From Cohnella xylanilytica (GTDB lineage Bacteria; Bacillota; Bacilli; Paenibacillales; Paenibacillaceae), in the NCBI RefSeq assembly GCF_014212175.1, contig NZ_JACJVR010000059.1, positions 43,954 through 107,953 on the forward strand: a stretch of DNA of 64,000 bases. The letters run 5' to 3'. Positions 17,235 through 25,711 of the stretch are shown in pieces. Below the pieces are notes generated by a model that ran no database searches, was not told the DNA's origin, and saw only the letters and a program-made list of their open reading frames with translations. How positions within the stretch are numbered: position 1 is the stretch's first letter; the number at the start of each line of letters is the position of its first letter. A program made the position numbers and the translations under genes.

Positions 17235-17828
17235 ATGCCGCGCAGCCGGGAAGAGAACGAACGTATCCGCCAATCGGCCATGGCCAATATCGGGTCGGCA
17301 GCCATGGAAGTGTTCCTCGAACGGGGCTATCATGCCGCTTCGATCGAGGACATCGCCAAGAGGGCGGGAGTGGCCAAAGGGCTGATCTACAACTATTATC
17401 GGGGCAAAGAAGGCCTGTTGGCCGAGATCGTTCGCGCTCGAACGGACGAGATCGCCGGCGTGATCGAAGAGGCCGCGGCTTCGCCCGAGCCAAGCGAGCA
17501 GTTGAGGCGGATCGTCGAAGGGGCGCTCGGCCATATCGACCGGAATCCGAAGGCGTACCGGTTCTTCCTTCATCTGCAGACCCAGCCGGAAGAAGACAAG
17601 ATCCTGTCCAAGTACAGCGAGATGTTGAACAAGGAGATGTCGAGGCAATTCGAGACGCAGTGCGACATCTTCAGACGAATGGGAGCCGAGGAGCCCGTGC
17701 TTCGCTCCTTGTACTTCTCCTCCACGCTGCATGGCGTTATGCTGATGAAGTCGGTCTATCCCGGTTATCCGGTCGAGGAGATCCAAGCGCTCATCATCCG
17801 GGAGTTCTGCCCGGACCGTCCGCGATAA
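17235..17828 (+). CDS. TetR/AcrR-family transcriptional regulator
   Basis: The 197-residue regulator has the TetR_N helix-turn-helix VFLERGYHAASIEDIAKRAGVAKGLIYNYYRGKEGLLAEI at residues 25-65 and a helical ligand domain. The ATG at 17235 follows GGGAGTGAACGCGAC; an in-frame upstream start would lie inside the hydrolase gene. It probably represses its own operon through the 18-bp palindrome at 16363. Confidence 0.92.
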   Translation: MPRSREENERIRQSAMANIGSAAMEVFLERGYHAASIEDIAKRAGVAKGLIYNYYRGKEGLLAEIVRARTDEIAGVIEEAAASPEPSEQLRRIVEGALGHIDRNPKAYRFFLHLQTQPEEDKILSKYSEMLNKEMSRQFETQCDIFRRMGAEEPVLRSLYFSSTLHGVMLMKSVYPGYPVEEIQALIIREFCPDRPR

Positions 17829-17842
17829 TCGCGGGCTTTTTT
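17820..17842 (+). terminator. Terminator overlapping the tetR stop codon
   Basis: CCGCG and CGCGG around ATAAT form a hairpin followed by GCTTTTTTC; the stop codon TAA is in the loop. Confidence 0.8.
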
Positions 17843-17997
17843 CTTCGATGACCCATTTACATACAAGCTCCGTTACCCATGATGGGGTCCATACCTTCGA
17901 ATGGAACCTGCCGAGAAGTAGCGCCGTGCGTAATGACCGGGCCGGTGAGCTCAATCTCGCCGACATAACGGTCTACGCCGCAAGCAATCGGATCAAC

Positions 17998-18092
17998 TTG
18001 TGCGATTTTTCGAATAGCACCGCGGGAAAAACAAGGTAGATGATTAAGCAAGACGCCGTCTAGAAGCAGAATTTGTATGATTTTTCAACCAC
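17998..18092 (-). repeat. Two copies of the TTGTATGA-AAAA-TCATACAA palindromic repeat
   Basis: On the minus strand, cores at 18017-17998 (CTATTCGAAAAATCGCACAA) and 18092-18073 (GTGGTTGAAAAATCATACAA) match the cores of the array at 32226-32400. The last core also shares its flank (AAGTT, then CTTGCGGC) with the fourth unit there. The rest of the gap from 17843 to 18133 shows no gene I can support; the minus strand is open for 64 codons from a TTG but the reading includes the repeat. Confidence 0.7.
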
Positions 18093-18133
18093 ACCGAGGA
18101 AGAATCAGTCTAAGTCCAGAATCCCGCGACAGC

Positions 18134-19054
18134 TTAAGAAGAACCGAGCAGCTCCTGAACGTCCCGCATCGGCGGCCGGCCGTACATGCGGGCATATTCC
18201 CGGCTGAATTGGGACGGGCTCTCGTAGCCGACGCGGAAGGCCGCGTCGGAGGCATGCGCCGATTCCGTCAGCATCAGGCGCCGCGCCTGCTGCAGGCGAA
18301 CCGTCTTCTGGTACTGCAGCGGGCTCATCGCGGTGACGCGCTTGAAGTGCTTATGGAACGCCGAAGCGCTCATGTTCACGGACCTCGCCAGCTGCTCGAC
18401 CTCGATCGGACGGTCGTACTGCCGGTTAATCGTCTGGATGGCTTGGGCGATGTTATGCGCGTGGCTGCCGATGATCGCGAACGAATGGAGCAGGGAGCTT
18501 TGTTCGCCTTGAAGCACGCGATACAAAATTTCGCGGACGGCGAGCGGCGCCAGCACGGGAATGTCCTCGGGCGAATCGAGCAATCGCAAGAGCCGCACGA
18601 TGGCTTCGAGCAAGGCGGGAGACGTGCGATTGACGGCGATGCCGCGGGCGGCTTCTTCGGGTACGGCGATCGGGCGGTTCGTCTCCTTGAGGATGTCCAA
18701 GATGACGTCGACTTCGAAGCTGAGCTTCAAGGCCAAATAAGGTGTCTCGGGCGAAGCTTCGACGATTCGGCCGAGGATCGGCAGTTCGACGGAAGTGACC
18801 AAGTAGGTGGAAGGATCGTACCGGTACGTATCGTCGGCCAGCGTGGCCGTCTTCGCCCCCTGCGCCACGACGCAGATGGAGGGCTTGTAGACGGACTCAA
18901 GCGGCTCCGACACCCGAACGGCATGCATCAGGGATAACGAAGGAACGGCCGTCCGATGCGTGCCGTTCGAAGGGGCATGGCGCCGAATGAGTTGCTTCAT
19001 AAGTCCCAAGGCTTGTTCGGCGCGAGCCGATTCCAAGATTGCGTCCATGTTCAT
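18134..19054 (-). CDS. AraC-family regulator with AraC_N domain
   Basis: The 306-residue protein has the AraC_N-type sensor domain (YKPSICVVAQGAKTATLADDTYRYDPSTYLVTSVELPILGRIVEAS) and a C-terminal pair of helix-turn-helix motifs (VEQLARSVNMSASAFHKHFKRVTAMSPLQYQK and ASDAAFRVGYESPSQFSREYARMYGRPP). GGAGAGGAACC precedes the ATG. It is divergent from an SDR gene, the usual arrangement for regulators of this group that act on neighbouring oxidoreductases. Confidence 0.93.
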   Translation of the reverse strand: MNMDAILESARAEQALGLMKQLIRRHAPSNGTHRTAVPSLSLMHAVRVSEPLESVYKPSICVVAQGAKTATLADDTYRYDPSTYLVTSVELPILGRIVEASPETPYLALKLSFEVDVILDILKETNRPIAVPEEAARGIAVNRTSPALLEAIVRLLRLLDSPEDIPVLAPLAVREILYRVLQGEQSSLLHSFAIIGSHAHNIAQAIQTINRQYDRPIEVEQLARSVNMSASAFHKHFKRVTAMSPLQYQKTVRLQQARRLMLTESAHASDAAFRVGYESPSQFSREYARMYGRPPMRDVQELLGSS

Positions 19055-19215
19055 GGTTCCTCTCCGGATTGGGGATCGATATCTTCATCATAACGAGTCG
19101 GAAGAGGATTAGGCAAGGATCGTATAGGTATGATCTAACGGGTAAGGCCGATCCTTATCTATAATGAGATTGCAAGGTCGATCCGATAGAGAACAAGTCA
19201 AAGGAGAGAATGAAC

Positions 19216-19953
19216 ATGAGCTTAAACGGAAAAGTCGCGATCGTTACGGGGGCGTCGAGGGGCATCGGCCGGCAGACGGCCATCCATCTGGCGATGTCCG
19301 GAGCGAAAGTCGTCGTCAATTATGCTTCGAACCGGGGAAGCGCGGACGAGGTCGTCCAGGCGATCGAGCAAGCCGGCGGCGAGGCGGCCGCCATCCGGGC
19401 CGACGTGAGCAAGGTTAGCGAAGTGGAAGCTCTGTTCGCGGAGACGCTCGAGCGGTTCGGGCGCGTGGACATCCTGATCAATAACGCCGGCGTCATGGAG
19501 ACGACGCTGCTCCCGGACGTCACCGAGGAGATCTTCGACCGGCAGTTCGCGATCAACGTGAAGGGGACTTACTTCGCTAGCCAGCAAGCGATGAAGCATA
19601 TGGCGCCGGGCGGTACGATCGTCAACTTCTCGACCTCCGTGTCCGGAGCGATGCTCCCGGGGTACAGCGTCTATGCCGCGACGAAGGGCGCGGTCGAGCA
19701 GCTGACTCGCCAACTGGCGAAGGAATTCGGTCCGAAGGACATCGTCATCAACTGCATCGCGCCGGGGCAGGTGGCGACCGAGCTGTTCTTGAACGGCAAG
19801 TCCGAGGAGCAGGTCGATTATTACCGCCGAATGAACGCGTTCGGGCGGCTCGGCGAACCCGAGGATATCGCGAACGCGATCGATCTGCTCGTCAGCGACA
19901 AAGCCCGTTGGATGACGGGACAGACGATTCGCGTCAACGGCGGGTTCAACTAA
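19216..19953 (+). CDS. Short-chain dehydrogenase/reductase (SDR)
   Basis: The 245-residue enzyme has TGASRGIG, NNAG (ILINNAGVM) and the catalytic YAATK, with an Asn-Tyr-Ala-Ser segment after the second strand (VVNYASNRG) that suggests NADP(H). It resembles FabG-like 3-oxoacyl reductases but is not in a fatty acid cluster. The start at 19216 gives a nine-base spacing to AAGGAG; ATG 19210 would be only three bases away. A TATAAT lies at 19160-19165. It is the probable target of the divergent AraC regulator. Confidence 0.9.
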   Translation: MSLNGKVAIVTGASRGIGRQTAIHLAMSGAKVVVNYASNRGSADEVVQAIEQAGGEAAAIRADVSKVSEVEALFAETLERFGRVDILINNAGVMETTLLPDVTEEIFDRQFAINVKGTYFASQQAMKHMAPGGTIVNFSTSVSGAMLPGYSVYAATKGAVEQLTRQLAKEFGPKDIVINCIAPGQVATELFLNGKSEEQVDYYRRMNAFGRLGEPEDIANAIDLLVSDKARWMTGQTIRVNGGFN

Positions 19954-19990
19954 GGTTCTTCCGAACGGGAATCCGGACACCCGGAGCGCA

Positions 19991-20019
19991 GGCAGCCGAG
20001 CTATCGGCTGCCTTTTTTT
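19991..20019 (+). terminator. Terminator after the SDR gene
   Basis: GGCAGCCGA (19991-19999) pairs with TCGGCTGCC (20004-20012), followed by seven T. The rest of the gap up to 20272 holds no gene that I can support; it is probably the leader of the transporter gene. Confidence 0.95.
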
Positions 20020-20272
20020 GGGGCGTAATAGGCCTTCGACCTCCTAAGGCGTTCAACATGCAGCGGTAATCGTATGGAATATCGATTCGTTGGATTGTGG
20101 CGCAGTAGGGAGATTGTATCGTACAGGCTATGCTCGCCTTACATACAATGCAACTGTAAGTACAAGACACTTCAAGAGGGAGGGGAAGTCGAGCAGAGGG
20201 ACCTGTCACGGACAAGGAGCCGGCCGGGCTCCGAATCGAGAGAGAACGGATAGGGAAAAGAGGTTTGGCGAG

Positions 20273-21619
20273 ATGCACGACATCACGATTTTGACAACGG
20301 TAGCCGCCTTTATTTGCACGATTGCTTTTATTTTCTGGAGACCCCAAGTCAACGAAGCGATTCCCGCGACGATCGGCGCCATCGTCGTCCTGCTCAGCGG
20401 CAGCGTGACGTTGAACGATCTCGGAACGATCGCGGAGACGATAGGAGGCGCGGCCGTCACCATCATGGCGACGATCGTCATGGCCATCGTCCTGGAGAGC
20501 TTCGGATTCTTCCACTGGGCCGCCGAGAAGGTCATGGAACGGGCGAAGGGCTCGGGGATCAAGCTGTTCTGGTATACGAATCTGCTGTGCTTCCTGATGA
20601 CCCTCTTCGTGAACAATGACGGAAGCATACTCATTACGACGCCGATTCTGTTGATACTGCTCTCGAGGTTAAAGCTCAAGAACCATCAGAAAATTCCGTA
20701 CCTGCTGTCGGGAGCGTTGATCGCGACGGCGTCCAGCGCCCCCATCGGAGTGAGCAATATCGTCAATCTGATCGCTCTCAAGATCGTTCATATGGATCTA
20801 TACATGCATACGGCGATGATGTTCGTTCCGGCCAGCTTGGGGCTTGTCGTTCTGGCGCTTCTGCTGTTCGTCCACTTCTACCGCGTCCTTCCGCGCAGGC
20901 TGCCTACGCTGAATGCGGGCCAATGGCCCTTATCGGATCGCGATCACCCGCTGCAAGAAGAGCGTTCGCCGATCCCCAAGGAGAAGAGACCCCGCTTGAT
21001 GCTGGGCATCTTGATCTTCGTGCTTGGCGTCCGCATCAGCCTGTTCGTCGCTTCGTTCCTGCACTTACCGGTATCGGCCATGGCGGTGATCGGGTCGGTG
21101 TCCTTGCTGCTATGGCGCTGGTACTACCTGAAGATCTCTCCGCGGGACATGATCAAGAAGACGCCATGGTATATTCTCGTGTTCGCCTTCTCCATGTATG
21201 TCATCGTATATGGCTTGAACCATATCGGATTGACCGATTGGCTGATCCGAACCTTCGAACCGATCGTATCCGGAGGGTTGCTCCAGGCCAGCGTCGGAAT
21301 GGGAGCGCTGCTCTCCGTCTTGTCGAATCTATTCAACAATCACCCTGCGCTCATGGTCGGCACGCTGACATTGACCCAGATGGACCTGAGCCCCCTGACC
21401 GTCAAGATCTCGTACTTGGCCAGCGTCATCGGAAGCGATATCGGTTCCCTTCTTCTCCCCATCGGAACGTTGGCGACCCTGATGTGGATGCACATCGTGA
21501 AGAGAGGCCGCGTGAAAATCACTTGGAGCGAATATTTGAACGTCACGATTCGCGTCATTCCCGTTGCCTCATGCCTGACTTTGGTCATTCTCGCTTACTG
21601 GGTTCAATGGCTTTTCTAA
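20273..21619 (+). CDS. ArsB/NhaD-type membrane transporter
   Basis: The 448-residue integral membrane protein has about 11 hydrophobic segments and the features of the ion transporter superfamily members ArsB and NhaD: EAIPATIGAIVVLLSG, then FVNNDGSILITTPILLILL and a second half with SVLSNLFNNHPALMVGTL. It would extrude an anion such as arsenite or exchange Na+ for H+; no ars gene is nearby, so the substrate is open. The ATG at 20273 was chosen for AAGAGG upstream; the frame is open for 61 more codons without a convincing start. Confidence 0.85.
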   Translation: MHDITILTTVAAFICTIAFIFWRPQVNEAIPATIGAIVVLLSGSVTLNDLGTIAETIGGAAVTIMATIVMAIVLESFGFFHWAAEKVMERAKGSGIKLFWYTNLLCFLMTLFVNNDGSILITTPILLILLSRLKLKNHQKIPYLLSGALIATASSAPIGVSNIVNLIALKIVHMDLYMHTAMMFVPASLGLVVLALLLFVHFYRVLPRRLPTLNAGQWPLSDRDHPLQEERSPIPKEKRPRLMLGILIFVLGVRISLFVASFLHLPVSAMAVIGSVSLLLWRWYYLKISPRDMIKKTPWYILVFAFSMYVIVYGLNHIGLTDWLIRTFEPIVSGGLLQASVGMGALLSVLSNLFNNHPALMVGTLTLTQMDLSPLTVKISYLASVIGSDIGSLLLPIGTLATLMWMHIVKRGRVKITWSEYLNVTIRVIPVASCLTLVILAYWVQWLF

Positions 21620-21633
21620 ATAGAAAAATCCAG

Positions 21634-21659
21634 AAAAAAAGACCTTCGGGAGGAAGGCC
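21634..21659 (-). terminator. Minus-strand terminator without a minus-strand gene
   Basis: Read on the minus strand, GGCCTTC (21659-21653) pairs with GAAGGTC (21647-21641) and is followed by seven T (21640-21634). No minus-strand gene is seen between here and 23832. Confidence 0.6.
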
Positions 21660-21805
21660 GATAAGGAAAAGAGGTGCGCTGAGCACACAATCAATGTATG
21701 TCGGCTTGACGGGAAAAGCGTGTGCGCCTGTACGGCATCCGATTCGGACGGTGTGCGGAAGCCGTCGCCGCGGCAGGTCGGTCGCCTTTATAGGCGATTT
21801 TTTTT
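21660..21805 (+). other. Possibly structured intergenic RNA ending in a terminator
   Basis: About 120 bases with several short inverted repeats end in TCGCC-TTTATA-GGCGA (21782-21797) and eight T. I could not match it to a riboswitch class I know. It could be the 3' end of the transporter transcript, an independent small RNA, or a leader for the hydrolase. Confidence 0.35.
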
Positions 21806-21918
21806 GTCTTCGGGAATCTCGCGGGGAAGTCGTTCGGACCGTTATCGCATTGGGAATCCCTTCTATTGTAGAATGGAGCTATAGCTTCTACGACTTCGGA
21901 AGGGGAACAGGGTCTGAT

Positions 21919-22857
21919 ATGGGGAAGAGGTATGTCAACGCGGACGGCTCGTCCAATCTCAAATCGTTCTCGGATTTGCGCAAATGGCAGAAGGAGCGGC
22001 GCGGGAAAAAGAAGGATTTATCTTATCGCGTCGCTCGCGTCGAACCGGACGCGGAGCTGCTCGCCGCCAACCGGGAGAAGCCGACGGTGACGTTCGTCGG
22101 GCACTCGACGTTCCTCGTTCAGCTCGGCGGCCTGAACATCGTGACGGATCCGGTCTGGGCGTCGAGAATGGGATTCTCCCCGCGACTGTCGCCCCCGGGA
22201 GTCCCGATCGGCTCGCTGCCGCCGATCGACGTCGTCGTGTTATCGCATGCCCATTACGACCATCTTCACTTGGGCAGCCTGCGCCGCTTGCCGGGCGACT
22301 TCGTCGCGCTCGTCCCCGAAGGGCTCGGCCCGTGGTTCCGGCGCAAGGGGTTCCGGCAAGTCCGGGAGCTGACCTGGTGGTCCGAGACGAGGATCGGCGA
22401 CGTGACGTTCGGCTTCGTGCCGGCCAAGCACTGGACGCGGCGAACGCCTTGGGACACGAACGCGTCGCATTGGGGCGGCTGGGTGATGCGGCACGGCGAG
22501 GACTGCCTGTACTTCGCCGGCGACAGCGGCTATGCCGGCGTCTTCCGCGAGATCGGCGCCAGATACGGCGATATCCGCGTGGCCTTGATCCCGATCGGGG
22601 CCTACGAGCCGGAGTGGTTCATGCGCGACTCGCACATGTCGCCGGAGGAAGCGGTGCAGACGTTCGCGGACGTCGGCGCGGACATCTTCGTGCCGATGCA
22701 TTACGACGCCTTCCGTCTCGCGGACGACACGCCGAAGGAGGCGCTGGACCGGCTGCTGGCCGAGTGGGAACGCCGAGGGCTTCCGCCCGAGCGGCTGTGG
22801 GCGATGGAGCTCGGCCGGACGAAGACTTGGTCCGCGGACGAGGCGCGCTTCGAGTAA
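21919..22857 (+). CDS. MBL-fold metallo-hydrolase, NAPE-PLD/UlaG-like
   Basis: The 312-residue protein has the metallo-beta-lactamase fold with GHSTFLVQLGGLNIVTDPVWASR, the metal motif HAHYDHLH, later PAKHWTRR and YFAGDSGYAG, and a C-terminal HMSPEEAV and PMHYDAF. This is the pattern of the NAPE-PLD-like group of phosphodiesterases. The reading frame is open far upstream through the transporter gene, so the start at 21919 is chosen from family length and the weak CAGGGT upstream. Confidence 0.88.
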   Translation: MGKRYVNADGSSNLKSFSDLRKWQKERRGKKKDLSYRVARVEPDAELLAANREKPTVTFVGHSTFLVQLGGLNIVTDPVWASRMGFSPRLSPPGVPIGSLPPIDVVVLSHAHYDHLHLGSLRRLPGDFVALVPEGLGPWFRRKGFRQVRELTWWSETRIGDVTFGFVPAKHWTRRTPWDTNASHWGGWVMRHGEDCLYFAGDSGYAGVFREIGARYGDIRVALIPIGAYEPEWFMRDSHMSPEEAVQTFADVGADIFVPMHYDAFRLADDTPKEALDRLLAEWERRGLPPERLWAMELGRTKTWSADEARFE

Positions 22858-22943
22858 TCAGGCCATCGAGAAGCGGGCCGGCTCTTCGGAACGGAAGGGT
22901 TGGCCCGTGCGGGCTTCAGCTTTTATTAACGAGATCCGTTCGA

Positions 22944-22985
22944 TTGCAATGTCCATCTTCGCCCTGTATGATACATTATGTATCA
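22944..22985 (+). promoter_or_regulatory. Promoter with BlaI/MecI-like dyad
   Basis: TTGCAA (22944-22949) and TATGAT (22967-22972) are 17 bp apart. TGATACA (22969-22975) and TGTATCA (22979-22985) are perfect arms around TTA and cover the -10. TACA...TGTA is the core of BlaI/MecI operators, though their usual spacer is two bases. Confidence 0.6.
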
Positions 22986-23016
22986 ATGAAGCTGACAGAA
23001 AGGAAAAGATGAACCC

Positions 23017-23832
23017 ATGAATAGATGGAATCGCGTGAACCTCGCTTTAGCGGCGCTGATCCTCCTGTCGACGGCGATTTGGCTGAAGGTCGTCTTATAC
23101 GTGCTGCACGACTATTTCGATTTTACGATCCTCTCGAGAATTACTCATTATTGTCCCGAGTTTCTTCATCTCTTTCGAGGCTCCAGACCTCTATTTCGCA
23201 CGGGAATCAATGTCCTCCTCCTGTCTTGTTCGCTGTGGACCTTATGGCGCTTGACGCTGGAGATACGGAAATCCAACGAGTATCGTCAGATATTGAGAGC
23301 AAATTCGGACAAGCTATGGAGCTCTTACATGAAGTCGCGGTACAAGGATTGGAAGTGGGAGATCCGCGTGATCGACAGCCCGGAGCGATTCGCGTTCACT
23401 GCGGGATATCTGCGCCCCAAGACGGTCGTCTCCAAGTCGCTTCTGCTTCAGTTGGAAGAGAAGGAAGTCGACGCCGTCATGCTGAGGCAGCAGTATCAAT
23501 GTTCCCGCTACAACCCGCTGCGCTCCTTGGTCGGTTGGCTGATTCAGGAGAGTTTATCCTTCATTCCCATCCATCGATCGATGTTTCGATACGCCAGGAT
23601 ATGGATGGAGCTGCAGGCGGATCAATATGCTTTATCCCATTCAAGGTCCAAGGATGAGAGAATCAAGATGGCTCTTCTGAAATGCGAGAGCCCCCGGGAA
23701 GCCATGGTTTACCGTCTGCGGCAATTCAGCCATCCGCATGCGTCGACCCGGGTTCCGCTGTTGACCGTAGGTTCGGGTCTGCACTCCGTGCTGATGGCCT
23801 TGTTGTTCATGCTGGGAGCGACCGCCTGCTGA
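23017..23832 (+). CDS. M56/BlaR1-like membrane protein lacking the zinc motif
   Basis: The 271-residue protein has hydrophobic segments at about residues 8-30 and 45-65 and a last one at the C terminus (HSVLMALLFMLGATAC). Between them is a domain laid out like an M56 peptidase: a KTVVSKSLLLQLEEKEVDAVMLRQQYQCSRYNPLRSL stretch corresponds to the segment that normally holds HExxH before xDPL. Here that motif reads RQQYQ, so no zinc can be held in the usual way. ELQADQYAL keeps the later part of the family pattern. No BlaI gene is adjacent. It may be a sensor or an inactive homologue. Confidence 0.65.
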   Translation: MNRWNRVNLALAALILLSTAIWLKVVLYVLHDYFDFTILSRITHYCPEFLHLFRGSRPLFRTGINVLLLSCSLWTLWRLTLEIRKSNEYRQILRANSDKLWSSYMKSRYKDWKWEIRVIDSPERFAFTAGYLRPKTVVSKSLLLQLEEKEVDAVMLRQQYQCSRYNPLRSLVGWLIQESLSFIPIHRSMFRYARIWMELQADQYALSHSRSKDERIKMALLKCESPREAMVYRLRQFSHPHASTRVPLLTVGSGLHSVLMALLFMLGATAC

Positions 23833-23838
23833 TCAAAA

Positions 23839-23873
23839 AGCCAACTCCGCTATAGACGGAGCTGGCTTTTTTT
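23839..23873 (+). terminator. Terminator after the M56-like gene
   Basis: AAGCCAACTCCG and CGGAGCTGGCTT pair with one mismatch and are followed by a T run. Confidence 0.85.
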
Positions 23874-23900
23874 ATTCCCGAAGGACGATTTAGTCCGGAC

Positions 23901-24563
23901 TTATCGGCCCAGCCGTTCGATGACCGCTTCGGCGACGGCGACGGTCGATTGAGGATTCTGACCCGTAATCAAGTTGCCGTCGATCTCCACGTGACTCGTC
24001 CAATTCGGTGCCGCCACGTAGATCGCTCCGAGCTCCCGGATCTTGCTCTCGAGCAGGAACGGCAGGTCGGGACCGAGCGTCGTCGCTTCTTCTTCGAGAT
24101 TCGTAAAGGCGTTCACCCGTCTGCCGGCGATCAGAGGTTGACCGTTCGACAGTGTCGCCCCGACGAGTCCGGCAGGGCCGTGGCAGACGGCGGCTACCGT
24201 TTTGCCGTTCTCATAGAATTGCCGAAGAAGCAGTCCGAGCTTCTCGCTGTTCGGCAGATCGTACATCGTTCCGTGCCCGCCAGGGAGGAAAATGGCGTCG
24301 AATCGGCTCTCGGATATGGCGTCAAGCGCCGCCGTGTTCTCCAGGTGCTCACGCGAATCCAAAATGCCTTGCGGCGTATTCGCGCCGACGCTGCCGGGGT
24401 CAATCGGGGCCTTGCCTCCAAGAGGACTCGCGACCGCGATTTCGTAACCATGTTTTGCAAAAGCCTCGTAAGCTTCCGCGAACTCCGACAGCCAAATTCC
24501 CGTCGCATGTCCAGGTTTAATCTCCGCGTGATTCGTTACCACCATCAAGATTTTTGCCATCAT
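23901..24563 (-). CDS. DJ-1/PfpI-family protein (Hsp31/glyoxalase III-like)
   Basis: The 220-residue protein has the class I glutamine amidotransferase-like fold with the nucleophile cysteine in TVAAVCHGPAGLVGA, the conserved PGGHGTMYDL and the early Glu in FAEAYEAF. Family members act as chaperones, deglycases or glyoxalase III-type enzymes on methylglyoxal; which applies is not decidable. AAGGAGG lies five bases before the ATG at 24563. It is divergent from a LysR gene with a palindrome between them. Confidence 0.9.
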   Translation of the reverse strand: MMAKILMVVTNHAEIKPGHATGIWLSEFAEAYEAFAKHGYEIAVASPLGGKAPIDPGSVGANTPQGILDSREHLENTAALDAISESRFDAIFLPGGHGTMYDLPNSEKLGLLLRQFYENGKTVAAVCHGPAGLVGATLSNGQPLIAGRRVNAFTNLEEEATTLGPDLPFLLESKIRELGAIYVAAPNWTSHVEIDGNLITGQNPQSTVAVAEAVIERLGR

Positions 24564-24643
24564 GCCGGCCTCCTTAAAATTCGAATTCGGCTTGATTGTA
24601 ATCCGATCAGGTCGAAAAGAAAAATTCGAAAATAAAGGTGTAT

Positions 24644-24661
24644 CCATAAATAAATTTATGG
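24644..24661. promoter_or_regulatory. 18-bp perfect palindrome between divergent genes
   Basis: CCATAAATAAATTTATGG is fully self-complementary. Its inner ATAAAT...ATTTAT fits the T-N11-A form of LysR operators. It lies between the DJ-1-like gene and the LysR gene; TTGACA is at 24665-24670. Confidence 0.6.
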
Positions 24662-24736
24662 TTATTGACATGGCTTGCGGCATGATGTGTGCTAAAGTAA
24701 GAGGAAGAGCCGGGAGAGAGGGAAGGATGGGGTTCC

Positions 24737-25606
24737 ATGATCGATTTTGAATGGTATCGGAGTTTTCTGGCGATCTACAAGCACAATTCGGTCACCGAAG
24801 CGGCGAAGAGCCGGATTATGACCCAGCCGGCGTTGAGCCAGCACTTGGCTTCCCTGGAAGCGGAAGTGGGGGAGCCGCTCTTCACGCGGGCCGTCCGCAA
24901 GATGATCCCGACCGAACGAGGGAAGGAGCTGTATTCGCGGCTCGCTCCCCTTATCGAAGCGTTGGAAGAGACGACCGTCGGATTGAGAACGGCTTCAATG
25001 CCCGCTCCGAAGGTTATCCGGATCGGATCGCCTTCTGAACTGTACGGGGAGATGCTGCTTCCGAACTTGAAGAAGTTCGGCTTAGGCACCGTGACCTACT
25101 TCGGCCACGCCGACCAGTGCCTGGAGGATCTCAAGGAGGATCGGGTCGATCTGATTCTGACATCCAAAAAATATCTCGAGCCCGGAATCGAGTACGTCCG
25201 GTACATGGTGGAGAACTTCGTCGCGGTCGCTCCCCGGGAGGCGGACGTTCCGAACGTTCGGACGTTGAAGGAGAGAGAGAGCTGGCTCTCCGGGCAAGAT
25301 TGGATTAGCTACGGTCTCGAGCTTCCGATTATTCGCCGATATTGGAGAGAGCACTTCAAGAAGCGCCCCCAGATCCAACCCGTTCATATGATTCCCAATC
25401 TGAATTTGATTCTGAAGGCGATCGAACGAGGCTTCGGCTTAAGCCTGCTTCCGACCTATCTGCTGCAACGGAGTCCGTCATCCGCATGGAAGACGGTATT
25501 CGAAGACTTGACGGTCAGCAACGAAATCCTGATCGGCTACAAGACGATCCGCAAGCACGTCGTCCAGGAGTTCGTTAACGATCTGCTCGCGATTAGCGAG
25601 GAATGA
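24737..25606 (+). CDS. LysR-family transcriptional regulator
   Basis: The 289-residue protein has the LysR helix-turn-helix (YRSFLAIYKHNSVTEAAKSRIMTQPALSQHLASLEAEVGEPLFTRAVRKMIPTERGKEL) and a periplasmic-binding-like effector domain from about residue 90 (VIRIGSPSELYGEMLLPNL). It probably controls the divergent DJ-1-like gene, perhaps in response to a reactive aldehyde; that is inference from position. Confidence 0.93.
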   Translation: MIDFEWYRSFLAIYKHNSVTEAAKSRIMTQPALSQHLASLEAEVGEPLFTRAVRKMIPTERGKELYSRLAPLIEALEETTVGLRTASMPAPKVIRIGSPSELYGEMLLPNLKKFGLGTVTYFGHADQCLEDLKEDRVDLILTSKKYLEPGIEYVRYMVENFVAVAPREADVPNVRTLKERESWLSGQDWISYGLELPIIRRYWREHFKKRPQIQPVHMIPNLNLILKAIERGFGLSLLPTYLLQRSPSSAWKTVFEDLTVSNEILIGYKTIRKHVVQEFVNDLLAISEE

Positions 25607-25711
25607 AGTCGTAAAAACGTAAATAAACGGTCGTCATAATGAAAGCGAGCCTCCGGAAACGTTCGTTACAATGAGGGAAGGAGATGGTAATGAGAAGAGG
25701 AGGATCGATCG

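Noticed and set aside
17857..18051. Minus-strand coding region of 64 codons
   Set aside because: It reads like protein in part, but it starts at a TTG without ribosome binding site and runs through the palindromic repeat. At the 32.4 kb copy the same reading stops soon after the shared part.
21660..21805. Known riboswitch classes
   Set aside because: I compared it by eye with lysine, cobalamin, SAM, FMN, c-di-GMP and c-di-AMP motifs; the conserved cores are not present.
20923..21918. N-terminal extension of the metallo-hydrolase
   Set aside because: The frame is open through the transporter gene and the terminator at 21782-21805, but the sequence is Arg-rich and not protein-like; the family starts near 21919.
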